Shown: positions 36,701 to 46,787, counted from the stretch's first letter. The stretch: DNA of 64,000 bases from Aurelia coerulea (GCA_039566865.1 CM076951.1:14393484-14457483), one strand, 5' to 3'. Numbers and translations are program-made. Notes: a model not told the origin generated them from the sequence alone.

Positions 36701-39700
36701 AAAAGAAAGAACTGATGAAGAAGCGAAAACGCATGCTTGAGGACTGTATTGAGCAAGCCAGTAATGGTCAGCTTGGTGAGTCCTCAAGCAGAGAAGAGTT
36801 AGATTGCATGGGAGGAAATGTTGACGAAGAAAGCTTTGAGTTGTTGTGCAGGGTTAGTTCTAACAGGGCATAGAAATGCAACACTTAGTACTTTCTATGG
36901 TCCATCTTTCAGATTATCCATTCAATCCATCTCAACTTATACACCTTTTTATACCTCCTTACGAGTGGTAGCAATAAGATTTCTTGTAATTCGGGTAACT
37001 CAGGTTCAAAGAAAGAAGCCTGTAGCCTTTTTTCCACTAAGAATAAGGCTAGTTTGGTTTTCCAACAGTAAGTATCACTGTAAAGTAAGACAATAGTAGA
37101 GCAAAGGTAAAGAAAACTGATAAAATTTGGCCATAACTTTGAGAACCCCCTGGTTTCTTTGTAGCTGTCAATTTGAAGTGGAAAAGAAAATTACATGTCT
37201 CAGCTCTCTACTCAACTCTGGCTTCAAGAATACCCAGATCAATCAATTAGCATTACTTCCATAAGAAATGTTCTTTGCAAGGAAAAAGCTAAACAAAGAC
37301 AGATCCTCAGAGAAACGACTAATGGAACCAATGAGGTGCAACATTTCGCCTTCAATCCAGCGCTGTGTAACATGCCACAAGACCTTGGTTATCTGCGAAG
37401 ATTACGACGTTCTTCTGAACAATTAGCATCCCAGCCCATTTTCCACTATGCATGCTACCACTGTGGGAGATTGATAACAAAAGACATCAAAGGGAACCTC
37501 ATATACAAGATCGATCCAGATAGCCTAGACATAGAGGAACCACCAGTATTTCAAGTAGTTGGAGACATTGGAGAGTTGGCATACGAAGACTCCAAGAACA
37601 ACTGGATGTCATGCAGGAATTGCAAAGATGGCCCAATCGACCTTTACACTTGCGGTGATCCAGAAACAGGCTTACAGACCCTTCCAGATGCCCTCAAAGC
37701 TCTAAGAGGTCCATGCGAGAAGGGACAGATCTCCATTGCAGGCATTTACCAAAAGATCGTCAAGAAGAGAGACAATTTGAGGAAGACATGGGAGCATGTA
37801 CAAGGCCAAGTATCCATGATGACCAAATTGAACAACCACTATTATGGAATGTTTGGCTTCTTGGTTGGCAAAACAGCTGCAGACCTTTCCAGTCAAAATC
37901 AAGAGAGCACAACAGATTCAGAGCTAAGGATCAGGAGAGCTTTGTTTTGGTTGCGCGAACATAATCATTTGTACACCAGGTTTTACGCCAACTACGAAAC
38001 CCTCTACAGATTTGACCCTGAACGTATCGTACACCTCAACGATGCAGACAAGGTATCAGATTCCAGAGACACTTCCCTGACGGAGCATTTGCATGATGAG
38101 GAGAGTGGACTCGTCGTCAGTTTCAACGAACCAGATGACATACAACAACTGGATCAGCGAAAGGATCATGCTGGCGTTCAACACCCAAGGTCACAGGATA
38201 ACAGCGATTCTGTGAGAGATCTAAAAGACCTGACAAGAGTTTCTTACACCGATCCATTGTTAGAAGCAAAGCTGTGGCCTCATTTGTTCCCATATGCAAC
38301 TGGATGCTGGGATGCTGAATCGCCACTGAAAGCTGGAGAATACCTCAAACACAGGCTGCTGAACATAGACAATCGTTGGAGGAAGGACACCAGCTTCTCA
38401 TTCCATTGGTACGATCGACTGATCAAATCTCGCTTATTCTACATAGCCCAGGCACGAAAAGCTAAGCGAACTGGCAGGGTGGAGGAACTGGTATCAAAGT
38501 CAGTCAAAGACAATAGGAGCGACTCATTTTACGAACGCCTTGGCAAAATCGTACCATCAACCATCACTGGATCACGCAGCTACTGGCTTGGACGATTCCT
38601 GGATCTCATCGCCATGACAAAGAAATTTGGTCAGCCAGATCTATTCATCACTCTAACGCAAAACGATGGATGGAGGGAAATCAGAAACCATGCCAAACAC
38701 GGGCCGGGGCACTTTGAAGAGCCTGGAGACATCAACGGTCTATTTGAATACGATCATATAGCACCCGACAAGTCATTTTCCATCGAGACAGTTGTGGCCT
38801 ACAACAATCGATTGAAGCTGTTCAAAGAAAAGGTTCTATTCAACAAGAATGGTCCATTGGGTGAAGTGTTAGACTTTTGGGACCGAAAGGAGTTCCAAAG
38901 TCGAGGGGCAATCCACAACCACATGGTCGTTTGGTGCAAACCTGGAACAATCCCAGAGGACGTAGTTTGTGCAGAGATGCCAAGATCAGATACAGCAGAT
39001 CCAACAGTAACAGCACTACGTTCGTATGTGAAAAGACTGCAAGCGCACAAGTGCAGGCCAGCCCGCTGCAATAGAAGCTCACGTGGAAAAAAGCTCAACC
39101 GCTGCAAGTATGGCTTTCCATTCAAGATTCAAATGGAGGATCAACTCAACCACGCTGGCAACAAACACCTTCCCAAGAGGAGATGTCAAGATGACGTTAA
39201 CATTGTGCCATACAACAAGGAAATACTTTTCTTATGGGGAGCACATATGAACATTCAACGTGTCACAGGTTCTGGATGGGAGATGTACCTTGCAAAGTAT
39301 GTTGCCAAAACAGAGCCATCATTCCAAATGCAACTATCAAGGGATGCATCAGATACAGAGCAATACATAAGAACACGCATCGTTGGTCGTCTGGAAGTAG
39401 ATCACATCAACCTGGGCCATTTCCTATGCCAGTCGAGCCGGGAAATCGTGTACCTACCAACCGAGTTCAATCCAGAGTATGGCTTTGTCAAAAGGAGAGA
39501 ACACCTGCCTGAAGATCCAGACAGCACAGATGTCTTCTACGACAACTACCTCCAGAAGTACATGGACAGACCTATCCAGTTGGAGCATCTCCTATACCCA
39601 GATTGGGCGGCAAACTATGCTATCGCAAGGGGTGCATCCGCCGAGGCAGCCGAAGACAGTGAGGACTCCGATGGCAACTCTGACCAATCAGATGCAGAAG

Positions 39701-42700
39701 AGTCCATTCTACCGAGAGGAGTTCTCACTTATCTAAAAGGTAGACGGTGGAAGCGCAGAACAAAGGAGGCAGTCCCAAGGTGGAAGTTCTACATGCCCAA
39801 TGGTGACAACCAGGAGAACTACTACATGCAGAAACTCATCTTGAACTGCCCACTCAGAAGAAATCAGGACATCTTCTCAGAGGAAAATCAGTCCAAATCA
39901 TACATGGAGGAGTGCACTTTGAGGAATCTTTTATCGCAAGAAGACGATGCCTTGAATGCACTTCATGATGCACATCAACGTGGATTCTCAATTCGTCGCT
40001 TGAGAAGAATGGCACAGCAATTGGTGGATGCAAACTGGATTGGTGAGGATGAATTCAACAACTTCATCGACGAGGTAACAACCATTCAACGAGCAAACAT
40101 GCACAACGCCGAAGAACAAGAGTTGGAGGATGTCGATATCGAGCACGATGAAGCGGATTTGGGTGCATTAGCTCTTGGTGAACGCGAAGAAATCAACATC
40201 AATGGCTACGTTTCCTCCTTCTCTCAATCGCAAAGAGCAGCTTTCGACCACATCACTGCCAACCTATCAAGTGGGAAACAAGTCTTGACAAGCATCATTG
40301 GCAAAGCTGGAACTGGTAAATCGTACCTGTTGAAAGCCATCGTGGAGTATGCAAATGCTGCTTTGCACATGACCACAAAGAAATTGGCCACAACTGGAGT
40401 TGCAGCTCATTTGATTGATGGAGAAACAGTTCATCACTTCTTCAAAATGGACATCAACTCAAAGAGCCACATCGAGTCAGGGACAACCGAATATGAAATC
40501 ATCAAAGCAACTGATATTCTGGTAATTGATGAATTCCCTTTGCTCGACAGTGAGCCATTTCACAAGGTCAATGAATTACTGAAGGACATGACACAAAACA
40601 AGAAGGAAAAAATGATGCCATTTGGAGGAAAACACATCATAATGATGGGTGATCCTGCTCAACTTCCTGCCATTGGAACAGACATCTTCAATAGTTCACT
40701 GTGGAGGAGATTCAATATTGTCATGCTGAAAGAAGTGAAGCGACAGGACAATGTGGAGTTTCAATCTCTCCTGTCAGATGTTCGCATGGGTGTTTTGACT
40801 GAGCAAGGTAACAACATTCTTCAACAAAGACTCATGAAGGACATTGACATTGACAATATCGACATTGACAATGCAGCAATCATCTGCTCTTTGAGAAGAG
40901 AACGAGACAGCTGGAACTCGTTCTTCTTGGATACCCTTGACACGCCAGCCGTGACGTTCGAGGCTGTGGACACAGATGCAAATGGTAAGGAGCTATCAAA
41001 CCCAGACAAGCTTCGAATTAAGAAATATCACAGAGAGCGAATGGAAGACAGTCTTACATTAAAAGTTGGAGCACGGGTGGTAGTAACCAAAAATCTAGAC
41101 ATCGAACATGGTTGGATCAATGGTACACTTGCCATGGTCACAAGAATCCATCCCAATAGCATCACAGTAGAGAATTTGAGGACCAAGAGGAAGACAGCCA
41201 TCACGAAAATGAAGCTGAGTCTTGGATTCCCTGGAACTCAAGTTCAATTCTACAGGCAACAATTTCCATTGATTTTAGGCTGGGCACTCACAGTGCACAA
41301 GGTGCAAGGCATGACCCTTGACAAAGCTTACATTCAATTGAATAAGAGCTTTTTTGCAAGTGGTCAGGCCTATGTGGCCCTTTCCAGGGTCAAGGATATC
41401 AACAATCTCCATCTGTTGGCATATGATCCGAAAGCAACTCATTTGGGCGATTACTATCGAGATCTTCTAACATGGATGCAAAACAACGACGCACTACTGC
41501 CAGACAGCGAGAAGGATAACAGCGTTCCTTATCCATCACGGCCAGAACCAAATAAGAGGGGCAAAGGAAAGAAGAGAAAAGAAAGCACTGAAACTGGAGA
41601 CGAATCTCATTCAAAACAAAGAAGAGAAAGGTGGAACGTTGCAGAGGCAAGAAGGGCAAGCTTGCCACCAAATGTAAAAAACGTGCCGTTGAAGAAGAAA
41701 CCTGCGATTCAACACAACCAGCGACTAAGAAGAGCATGAATACTACAGCTGTAGTCCAAGCAATCAACTCCAACGAGACGCCCATTCCAAGGTATTTACT
41801 TCATGGAACACTGCCAGTCACATTGACCAGCAGAAAAGAGGAGCTGTTGGCTCAAAGAGATGCCTTTGAAAACCTCATCATTCTCATACAAGAGCGAGAG
41901 CCACTCCTGTTGGACAGGAGCAAAATGCAAATCGACTATGATTGCCTGAGAGAATTGCATCCTGCCATGCAGACTAACCTGTATCCTGTGGCCACGTTAG
42001 GAGATGGAAATTGCCTCTTCTATAGCATCTGGAAACAATTCTTCGATACCAGAGACAACGCCGAGCTGGCAAAATTCATCAGATTATTAGTACTGTACAG
42101 GTTATACGAGCATGAGGTCATTTACAGAGCATATGCAGAGATTGATGGGTTCCGTCAATTTGAAGATTACATCAAAGACTGCAGGAGAAACTATACATTT
42201 GGTGGCGACCTCCATATCAAGGCAATGGCTGACATATTCAACAGGCAAATATACGCTTACCGCTCATTCTTTGTTGAAGGCAGCAGAGAAAGATATGTAT
42301 TTGCTAATGACAACTTCCAAGAGCTGCAATTGAGATTTCAAAACCTTGAAGATGTAACAAGAAATCATCATGTGATGGAACCATTTTCAAGCCAGTCTCA
42401 TGCAAACAGAAAGCCAATCCAAGTGCTGTACCTGAACCAAATCCACTACACAGCGCTTATCAACGAAAGAGAGCCACGGGACTACATTGTGCCAACGAAT
42501 GACACTTATAATTTGCAGCAGTACGCAGAAGAGGCACACCTCCTTACGCAGGTGGAGGAATAATCAATACACGATAGCGGTAAAGATGGCAGCGAGGAAG
42601 TTTTTACCCAGATGCATTGCGCTCGAATTGAAATTCTTTAGCAAATTATATAGGAATTCGATTAAAGAACACACTGTATCTAGGCAAAAAAGTCATCGCC

Positions 42701-45200
42701 GCCATTTTTAGCGCAAATGTCTATTTCAACTGTACCTTCAGATTCTGATCCAGTTGGCGAATAATATAATTTGATGAACTAAGCTTGATCATATTGTAGT
42801 AATCACCAACTAGTAACAGAATTCACTAGTACGGTTGGCATCGGACCATTTTGAAGCCAATTACTCGCAAAGAGAAGACCCATGAAAGTGCTGTATCTCC
42901 ACCATAATCTATTCTCTATACAAAATTACGATAGGCAATTTCCTACTAAAAATTATTTGTGTATAGGATCTCCACGGACATTCCCTTTCACCATACTATA
43001 TGTGAGTATTTACCTTATTTTACAATGAAAGCAAAGAGACGGTTCAGTGGTATGTGATGCCCAAGTTATTGGAAAAACTATCAATGGCGAGGGGCATTAA
43101 CAAGACGAAGTTCTAAATATATTTCTTTTTCACAAAAACGTGAACTTTTATGCCTCAACCAGTAGCAACCAGGCGTCAGCCCCAGCGTCTAAATCACAGA
43201 TGCTTGGGGACCGCAGGACTGCTAAACTTTATTAACTTAAAGTTCAGCAGTAATGCTCTAGCCTGCTTGTAAAAGAACTCATCCCAGCCCCAATATGCTC
43301 GAAGATTACGGGGCCCCAAACAGGTTGAGTATTAAAGATGTAGTTGCACATGAAGGTAATTAACAAAGTAATATCAATTATCTTGTATCAATCGTTTGTT
43401 TGTAAATTTCTGCTACAGAAAATGTGCAATAGTGAAAAATATGCTAGAACAGTTGCAACTTCACCTTTAGCTCATAAACCCAACATTTAAAAGAAAATGT
43501 TGGGCTCTGCAATACTGCTAAACTTTAACAAATTTTAACGACTTAAGGTATAGCAGTAATGCTCTAACCTGCTTGGCTTTGGCTATTACATTGGATCAAC
43601 CCCTACACTGGGGGTCAATACATTGGTTGTGGTGGTGGCGGTGTTGGTGGTGGTGTTGGCGGTGGTGGTGAATCAACTACTATCATGTCTTGTATGCAAA
43701 GTAACATGACAAGCAGCATTTACTGGCACATTATCACTCCTGGACTATTTCATATAAACTGGTGGAATGCAGAAAATGGCATCGCATTATTGCTAAACTT
43801 AAGCAGCGAGTGGTTTAGTACTAATGCAAAAGCTGAGGCATTTTGTCATGTTTCTCTATGACAAATCACCAAAAACGCAAACACTCTATCAACTACCTTT
43901 AAATACCATACTAGTGAAACGTTTCTTTGATAAAGTTACCTAATGCTTTTTCGATGAAAGTGCTCAGAGATTGACGTTGAGTGGATGAAATCATTGTTGC
44001 ATCGATCTTTCCATGTCAGATATACTGTTCTGTATAATACATTTTGGATGTGATTTAGAGATGGCTCCTGATGCCAAATTAAGTGAAAAGTATGCTAATC
44101 AGAAATTCAGATTACGTATTTACGATATTACGTAGCAACCTATTTCTTGACCTTCCAAGAGATATCTATATTTACATGGAATATTATTCATCGTAGAACT
44201 ATGGCAGCTGGAGCAGGGGGCAAGATGGTGGAGGTATACTTTGGTGGGGAGAAAGATTTGAGTTGACTTAATCTATTTATGCCTTATAAAACTTGAACTA
44301 ACTTACGTGTTGATAATAGTTCCTCCTATTCATAGCACTATTCTCAAAGCGACGCCTCCTTATTCTATTCCAAACCTTCTACTGTATGTGAACGAAATGT
44401 TTGTGTGCGCGCTGTTTCAATTTGTCATTGATTTCTTTCCACAGAAAATTTACTGGCCAAACGATAAAGGCATAAAGTATTTCAAATACAAAGCAGCAAA
44501 GAAACTCTCTGTGCAGCAGCACAGGGAGTTTCACTTGGGTGATGTGGACACCCGAGAAAGATTGGAGAGATCAAGGTTAGAAATTTTATGATTATTCTGA
44601 AAATCCTGGTAAATGCATCATGCATCCATTTTAAGTTGTACTAAGCTTTCCTAAAGGGAACAGCTTCCTGTATCCGTGACTCACCAATCTGTCTTTTCAC
44701 CTGATTGATTTTGTAAACCAAAAACCATTTTGCTAATTTGTAATAGTTGGAGACTTACAACATTATAACATTAAAACAGATATGTTTGCTGCGAAAAAGT
44801 AGCACGCATAGAATGAGAGGATGCTCATCAACATCGCCTTCACTCAACGAAACAGATGAGAGATTCCCTTTCATATCACCTCACATTTCATGGCTGAGAG
44901 CAACTATATAACAGTTAATATTTTATTCACAGGGAACATGATAAATTGAGGATTGTCCTTGGTGGAGACAGGCGTGAGAGGAGGAGAAGGAACGATCGGG
45001 ACGAGAGGAGAGAAGAAAGACGAGACAGAAGGGACACAAGGGACAGGGATACTTATAGGTATGAAAGTAGATATAGAGAGGAAAGGGGCAGTAGGAGAAG
45101 AGAGAAGAGGGCTGCCAGCCCTCATTATTGGTCTGAGGTCGGCTCTTCCAAGAGTGCCTTCAGAACAGTTTTGGAGGTCCTGCGAGAGATGGATGCGTAG
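30770..45200 (+). CDS. Uncharacterised multi-exon gene hosting a Helitron in an intron
   Basis: Exons with consistent phase: 33465-33557, 34066-34156, 34739-34858, 35477-35578, 36095-36852, 44445-44575 and 44933-45200 (stop TAG 45198-45200). All introns are GT-AG. Two earlier exons, 30770-30834 and 31361-31450, also fit by phase but are tentative, and no start codon was located. The encoded protein starts basic (KKRSKKQVKYLTNRGRRRAF), has a conserved-looking middle (LPVVAISLDKDLHG, RKRFVEVVIEGLKK, GCGRVLVDILLAENV, WLPERKPSWWN, ESPNNGTPR), a long Glu/Gly-rich stretch with a basic KKRKRML patch (36,250-36,850), and a C-terminal Arg/Asp/Glu repeat region like the RD or RS tails of nuclear RNA-binding proteins. 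From exon 33465 on, 521 codons. The intron 36853-44444 is 7.6 kb and contains the Helitron. I do not recognise the family; nuclear location is inference. Confidence 0.65.
31631..32117 (+). mobile_element. AAGAAACT-type MITE, copy 1
   Basis: Begins ATAGGAAACTTCCCACAAGA and ends CTTAGTTTCTTATAAAAG. Shares with the other copies, in order, AAGAAACTCAACTYTCAG, CTATATATTTTGACAAAAGG, GTAGTGAACATGAAGATTGT and TTCAGTACTGGCCCCAATTC. Tips ATAAGAAACT and AGTTTCTTAT are inverted. It lies in an intron. Confidence 0.75.
33085..33376. repeat. Cluster of AGCCTTGTA motifs in inverted arrangement
   Basis: GCCTTGTA or CCTTGTA occurs about ten times at 33100-33275, and its inverse TACAAGG about five times around 33080-33345, with GTACAAGGCC near both ends. 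The cluster can fold back on itself, and may be an inverted-repeat element built from the motif. It lies in an intron. Confidence 0.6.
33734..33864. mobile_element. 131 bp hAT-type MITE with 8 bp target duplication
   Basis: TATACATT flanks the element on both sides (33726-33733 and 33865-33872). The tips CCTTGGTGGAAACCATGCA and the inverse of TGCATGGATTCCACCCTGG match at 16 of 19 positions, and the match continues through CCACGCCGGAGAT. An 8 bp duplication with CAGGGGTGG-like tips fits the hAT superfamily. No coding capacity; intronic. Confidence 0.92.
37195..41739 (+). CDS. Helitron Rep/PIF1-type helicase, 1,514 codons
   Basis: Initiates rolling-circle transposition by nicking and joining DNA strands (HUH endonuclease) and unwinds DNA with its superfamily 1B helicase. 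N-terminal Cys pairs at C87/C90 (CYHCG) and C140/C143 (CRNC) form a zinc finger. LWPHLFPYATG marks the Helitron-like N-terminal domain (about residues 360-370). The metal-binding motif is RGAIHNHMVVW with His 574 and 576. The two catalytic tyrosines lie in EMYLAKYVAK at 698 and 702. Helicase motifs: Walker A GKAGTGKS at 1036-1043, Walker B VIDEF with Asp 1112-Glu 1113, GDPAQLPAIG from 1152, KEVKRQ, LTVHKVQGMT, and YVALSRVKD from 1393. All key residues are present, and the frame has no stop over 4.5 kb. The tail is basic and overlaps the OTU frame. The first ATG is taken as the start; the frame is open back to 37077. Confidence 0.95.
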   Translation: MSQLSTQLWLQEYPDQSISITSIRNVLCKEKAKQRQILRETTNGTNEVQHFAFNPALCNMPQDLGYLRRLRRSSEQLASQPIFHYACYHCGRLITKDIKGNLIYKIDPDSLDIEEPPVFQVVGDIGELAYEDSKNNWMSCRNCKDGPIDLYTCGDPETGLQTLPDALKALRGPCEKGQISIAGIYQKIVKKRDNLRKTWEHVQGQVSMMTKLNNHYYGMFGFLVGKTAADLSSQNQESTTDSELRIRRALFWLREHNHLYTRFYANYETLYRFDPERIVHLNDADKVSDSRDTSLTEHLHDEESGLVVSFNEPDDIQQLDQRKDHAGVQHPRSQDNSDSVRDLKDLTRVSYTDPLLEAKLWPHLFPYATGCWDAESPLKAGEYLKHRLLNIDNRWRKDTSFSFHWYDRLIKSRLFYIAQARKAKRTGRVEELVSKSVKDNRSDSFYERLGKIVPSTITGSRSYWLGRFLDLIAMTKKFGQPDLFITLTQNDGWREIRNHAKHGPGHFEEPGDINGLFEYDHIAPDKSFSIETVVAYNNRLKLFKEKVLFNKNGPLGEVLDFWDRKEFQSRGAIHNHMVVWCKPGTIPEDVVCAEMPRSDTADPTVTALRSYVKRLQAHKCRPARCNRSSRGKKLNRCKYGFPFKIQMEDQLNHAGNKHLPKRRCQDDVNIVPYNKEILFLWGAHMNIQRVTGSGWEMYLAKYVAKTEPSFQMQLSRDASDTEQYIRTRIVGRLEVDHINLGHFLCQSSREIVYLPTEFNPEYGFVKRREHLPEDPDSTDVFYDNYLQKYMDRPIQLEHLLYPDWAANYAIARGASAEAAEDSEDSDGNSDQSDAEESILPRGVLTYLKGRRWKRRTKEAVPRWKFYMPNGDNQENYYMQKLILNCPLRRNQDIFSEENQSKSYMEECTLRNLLSQEDDALNALHDAHQRGFSIRRLRRMAQQLVDANWIGEDEFNNFIDEVTTIQRANMHNAEEQELEDVDIEHDEADLGALALGEREEININGYVSSFSQSQRAAFDHITANLSSGKQVLTSIIGKAGTGKSYLLKAIVEYANAALHMTTKKLATTGVAAHLIDGETVHHFFKMDINSKSHIESGTTEYEIIKATDILVIDEFPLLDSEPFHKVNELLKDMTQNKKEKMMPFGGKHIIMMGDPAQLPAIGTDIFNSSLWRRFNIVMLKEVKRQDNVEFQSLLSDVRMGVLTEQGNNILQQRLMKDIDIDNIDIDNAAIICSLRRERDSWNSFFLDTLDTPAVTFEAVDTDANGKELSNPDKLRIKKYHRERMEDSLTLKVGARVVVTKNLDIEHGWINGTLAMVTRIHPNSITVENLRTKRKTAITKMKLSLGFPGTQVQFYRQQFPLILGWALTVHKVQGMTLDKAYIQLNKSFFASGQAYVALSRVKDINNLHLLAYDPKATHLGDYYRDLLTWMQNNDALLPDSEKDNSVPYPSRPEPNKRGKGKKRKESTETGDESHSKQRRERWNVAEARRASLPPNVKNVPLKKKPAIQHNQRLRRA
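41592..42563 (+). CDS. Helitron OTU cysteine protease domain
   Basis: This frame is open from 41592 and ends at a stop at 42561-42563; no ATG precedes the domain closely, and the first possible alternative start is GTG at 41631. Counting from 41631, the catalytic motif GDGNCLFYS has Asp 125 and Cys 128, and the C-terminal motif YLNQIHYTAL has His 272. About 100 residues of basic, then helical sequence come first. The first codons after 41592 encode a KTKKRKV-like nuclear localisation patch that continues well from the end of the helicase frame at about 41610, so the domain was probably fused to Rep/helicase by one frameshift in this copy, or is reached by programmed frameshifting or splicing. 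OTU proteases remove ubiquitin-like modifiers; their role in the element is unknown. Confidence 0.85.
   Translation, partial: NWRRISFKTKKRKVERCRGKKGKLATKCKKRAVEEETCDSTQPATKKSMNTTAVVQAINSNETPIPRYLLHGTLPVTLTSRKEELLAQRDAFENLIILIQEREPLLLDRSKMQIDYDCLRELHPAMQTNLYPVATLGDGNCLFYSIWKQFFDTRDNAELAKFIRLLVLYRLYEHEVIYRAYAEIDGFRQFEDYIKDCRRNYTFGGDLHIKAMADIFNRQIYAYRSFFVEGSRERYVFANDNFQELQLRFQNLEDVTRNHHVMEPFSSQSHANRKPIQVLYLNQIHYTALINEREPRDYIVPTNDTYNLQQYAEEAHLLTQVEE
42576..42723. mobile_element. Palindromic MITE family P, copy 2
   Basis: Contains AAAGATGGCAGCGAGGAAG, TTTTTACCCAGATGCATTG and, inverted, CGCCGCCATTTTTAGCGC. It matches the copies at 29043 and 46627. It sits 12 bp after the Helitron OTU stop codon, within the same host intron. 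Confidence 0.75.
43216..43860. repeat. Three copies of a hairpin-forming repeat
   Basis: CTGCTAAACTTTA followed by its inverse (TTAAAGTTCAGCAG or TTAAGGTATAGCAG) and then TAATGCTCTARCCTGCTTG occurs at 43216-43271 and 43512-43572, with a weaker form at 43788-43850 (TTGCTAAACTTAAGCAGC). Each can form a stem of 12-14 bp. The sequence between copies is not repeated. Confidence 0.6.
43626..43670. repeat. (GGT)n trinucleotide minisatellite
   Basis: GGTGGTGGCGGTGTTGGTGG and variants over about 45 bp on the plus strand. Confidence 0.9.
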
Positions 45201-45406
45201 ATGGTGGTTGTGTAAATATAAGAGAACTGGAAATAAACCCTTTTCAATTACCAACATCTTTTCATCGATCTCTTGCAGTGCTAAACTGGCAGCTCTAATA
45301 TTATTGCATAACAAAAAACGGCGTTCCTTTTTGGAACGAATATTTTTCCTTTGCAAAATACTGCTGCGAGAAGCTGTTGCATTCATCCTAAATCGACTAC
45401 TGCAAT

Positions 45407-45412
45407 AATAAA
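45407..45412 (+). terminator. Poly(A) signal AATAAA of the multi-exon gene
   Basis: AATAAA 207 bp after the TAG stop at 45198-45200, in a suitable position for 3' end formation. Confidence 0.55.
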
Positions 45413-46626
45413 GCTTTTCTCCTCTCTTGCTGCCTCTTACTAACTATCATAACAACTTTAAAATCCCCCTTGCTGTCTCGTCTCTATACAAAAGAAAACG
45501 TCCTGAAATTTGAAAATATCAAAAAGCCGTCCCGTGTCTTCTTCTCCCATTAAACGTGAATAACCTGCCTTCGCCATGTTTATAGATAAATTTGTTCCCA
45601 TGCCTGATTAGTTCCCTTGCTCTCCCCAGTCATTTATAATGCATTTTTGTGTCCGCTCCCCAACAAATTAAAATAGATTTGCTGCCTTCTATTGTACTTT
45701 AAAACCTCGCCCTATCACCAGTTGAATTTTGTCTTTACACATATACCCCATCTATAGACCGTTGCTTTATAATTGGCAACAACACCAAAACCATCCCAAT
45801 AATCAAAGTCTACTATGATGATTGTAGACTTTAAGCCTTTTTGTTATTTCTCGTTTGGTAATATATTATTCCCAAACATCAGAATCCTAGAATCGTTGAT
45901 GATTTTGATATATGAAAACGTTCATGTAATTGCTACGTGATTGATGTTAAATGATATCTGGCGTATACAAAACTGCCGTAAATATTGTAAATTAATGAAT
46001 TGCTCCGATTGTGGAAGTCAACAATGACGGAAAACCTGCTATATTATGCATGGTGGAGGAAAAGATCAATTTGACTTTTGTCATCGTGGGGGGGGGGATT
46101 GAAAAAACCTGAGCCTGTAGACTTCAGGTCTCTCCTACAATTCTATCGCACACAAGCGGTGCAGTAGATTTGTTGGAACGTACTCTGCTTATGACCTGAT
46201 TATTAATGCAGCTATCATTGGGCTTATGCTAAACGCTGCTGCATTCTCGGGGGGGGGGGGGGGGGGTAAAAAGCCAAATGTATTCTCCCAGACGATATGA
46301 TCTTGACACGGAGACAAGCAGAATTAAGGTTTGTCCGACGATTCTAGCGCGCCAACGTAGCGCATTAGACTTGTCGCGAAGATTGTCTTGATATGGCAGA
46401 TGAAATGAGTATATGTTACACTTTGATATCATGGAGCAACATGTTGCCAGATTACACGCTTTTAACTTCCACCATGTTTAGACCAATTGACAAGGACTGT
46501 TGATCGTTGCAATTCATTCACTATCTGATTTATCTTATCCTAGAAAAATTTGCTGTATTTAGAGTTGCCATGTCATATTAGTAGGTTATAGGTAGTTAAA
46601 TGAATATTATTAATTCGCATTAAACA
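45413..46626. other. Unassigned spacer with G homopolymers
   Basis: No gene supported. It holds a G run near 46088 and an 18-base G run at 46249-46266. Confidence 0.45.
46249..46266. repeat. 18-base poly(G) run
   Basis: Eighteen consecutive G on the plus strand. Length is likely to vary between individuals and between sequencing reads. Confidence 0.9.
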
Positions 46627-46787
46627 ATAGACGATGCGCTGAAGATTGTAGCGAGGAATGTTTTACCAAGATGCATTGCGTTCTAATCACGAGTCCTTAT
46701 AACGATTCTACTGGAACTCAATTATAGAACGCAATGCATCTTGGTAAAAACCCTCCTCGCCGTCATCTTCAGCGCAATCGTCTATCA
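46627..46787. mobile_element. Palindromic MITE family P, copy 3 (near-perfect hairpin)
   Basis: ATAGACGATGCGCTGAAGAT at the left and ATCTTCAGCGCAATCGTCTA at the right are inverted, and the arms match over about 65 bp each (GTTTTACCAAGATGCATTGC against GCAATGCATCTTGGTAAAA). Only about 30 bp of loop remain. This is the best-preserved of the three copies and defines the family. TA at both ends may be the target duplication. Confidence 0.88.

Larger units (their letters stand above)
37077..42563 (+). mobile_element. Helitron coding block (rolling-circle transposon)
   Basis: The Rep-helicase frame and the OTU frame are contiguous, share orientation, and lie in an intron of the 30.8-45.2 kb gene in the same orientation as that gene. 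Element ends were not found: I saw neither a clear hairpin plus CTRR 3' end nor a matching 5' end. A small palindromic MITE starts 12 bp after the OTU stop. The block appears less AT-rich than its flanks, which fits a recent arrival. An OTU domain linked to Rep/Hel is known from several animal Helitron lineages, including Helentrons; no apurinic endonuclease domain is visible here. Confidence 0.9.

Noticed and set aside
36377..36787. 136-codon frame antisense to the acidic exon of the multi-exon gene
   Set aside because: Shadow of the Glu/Lys-rich coding exon on the other strand (Ser/Leu/Phe-rich).
42837..42845. CTAGT after the Helitron as its 3' CTRR end
   Set aside because: No convincing GC-rich hairpin 10-12 bp upstream; the end of the element cannot be set from one copy.
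44904..45386. 160-codon minus-strand frame over the Arg/Asp-rich exon
   Set aside because: Shadow of the spliced terminal exon, which has acceptor, phase match and stop on the plus strand.
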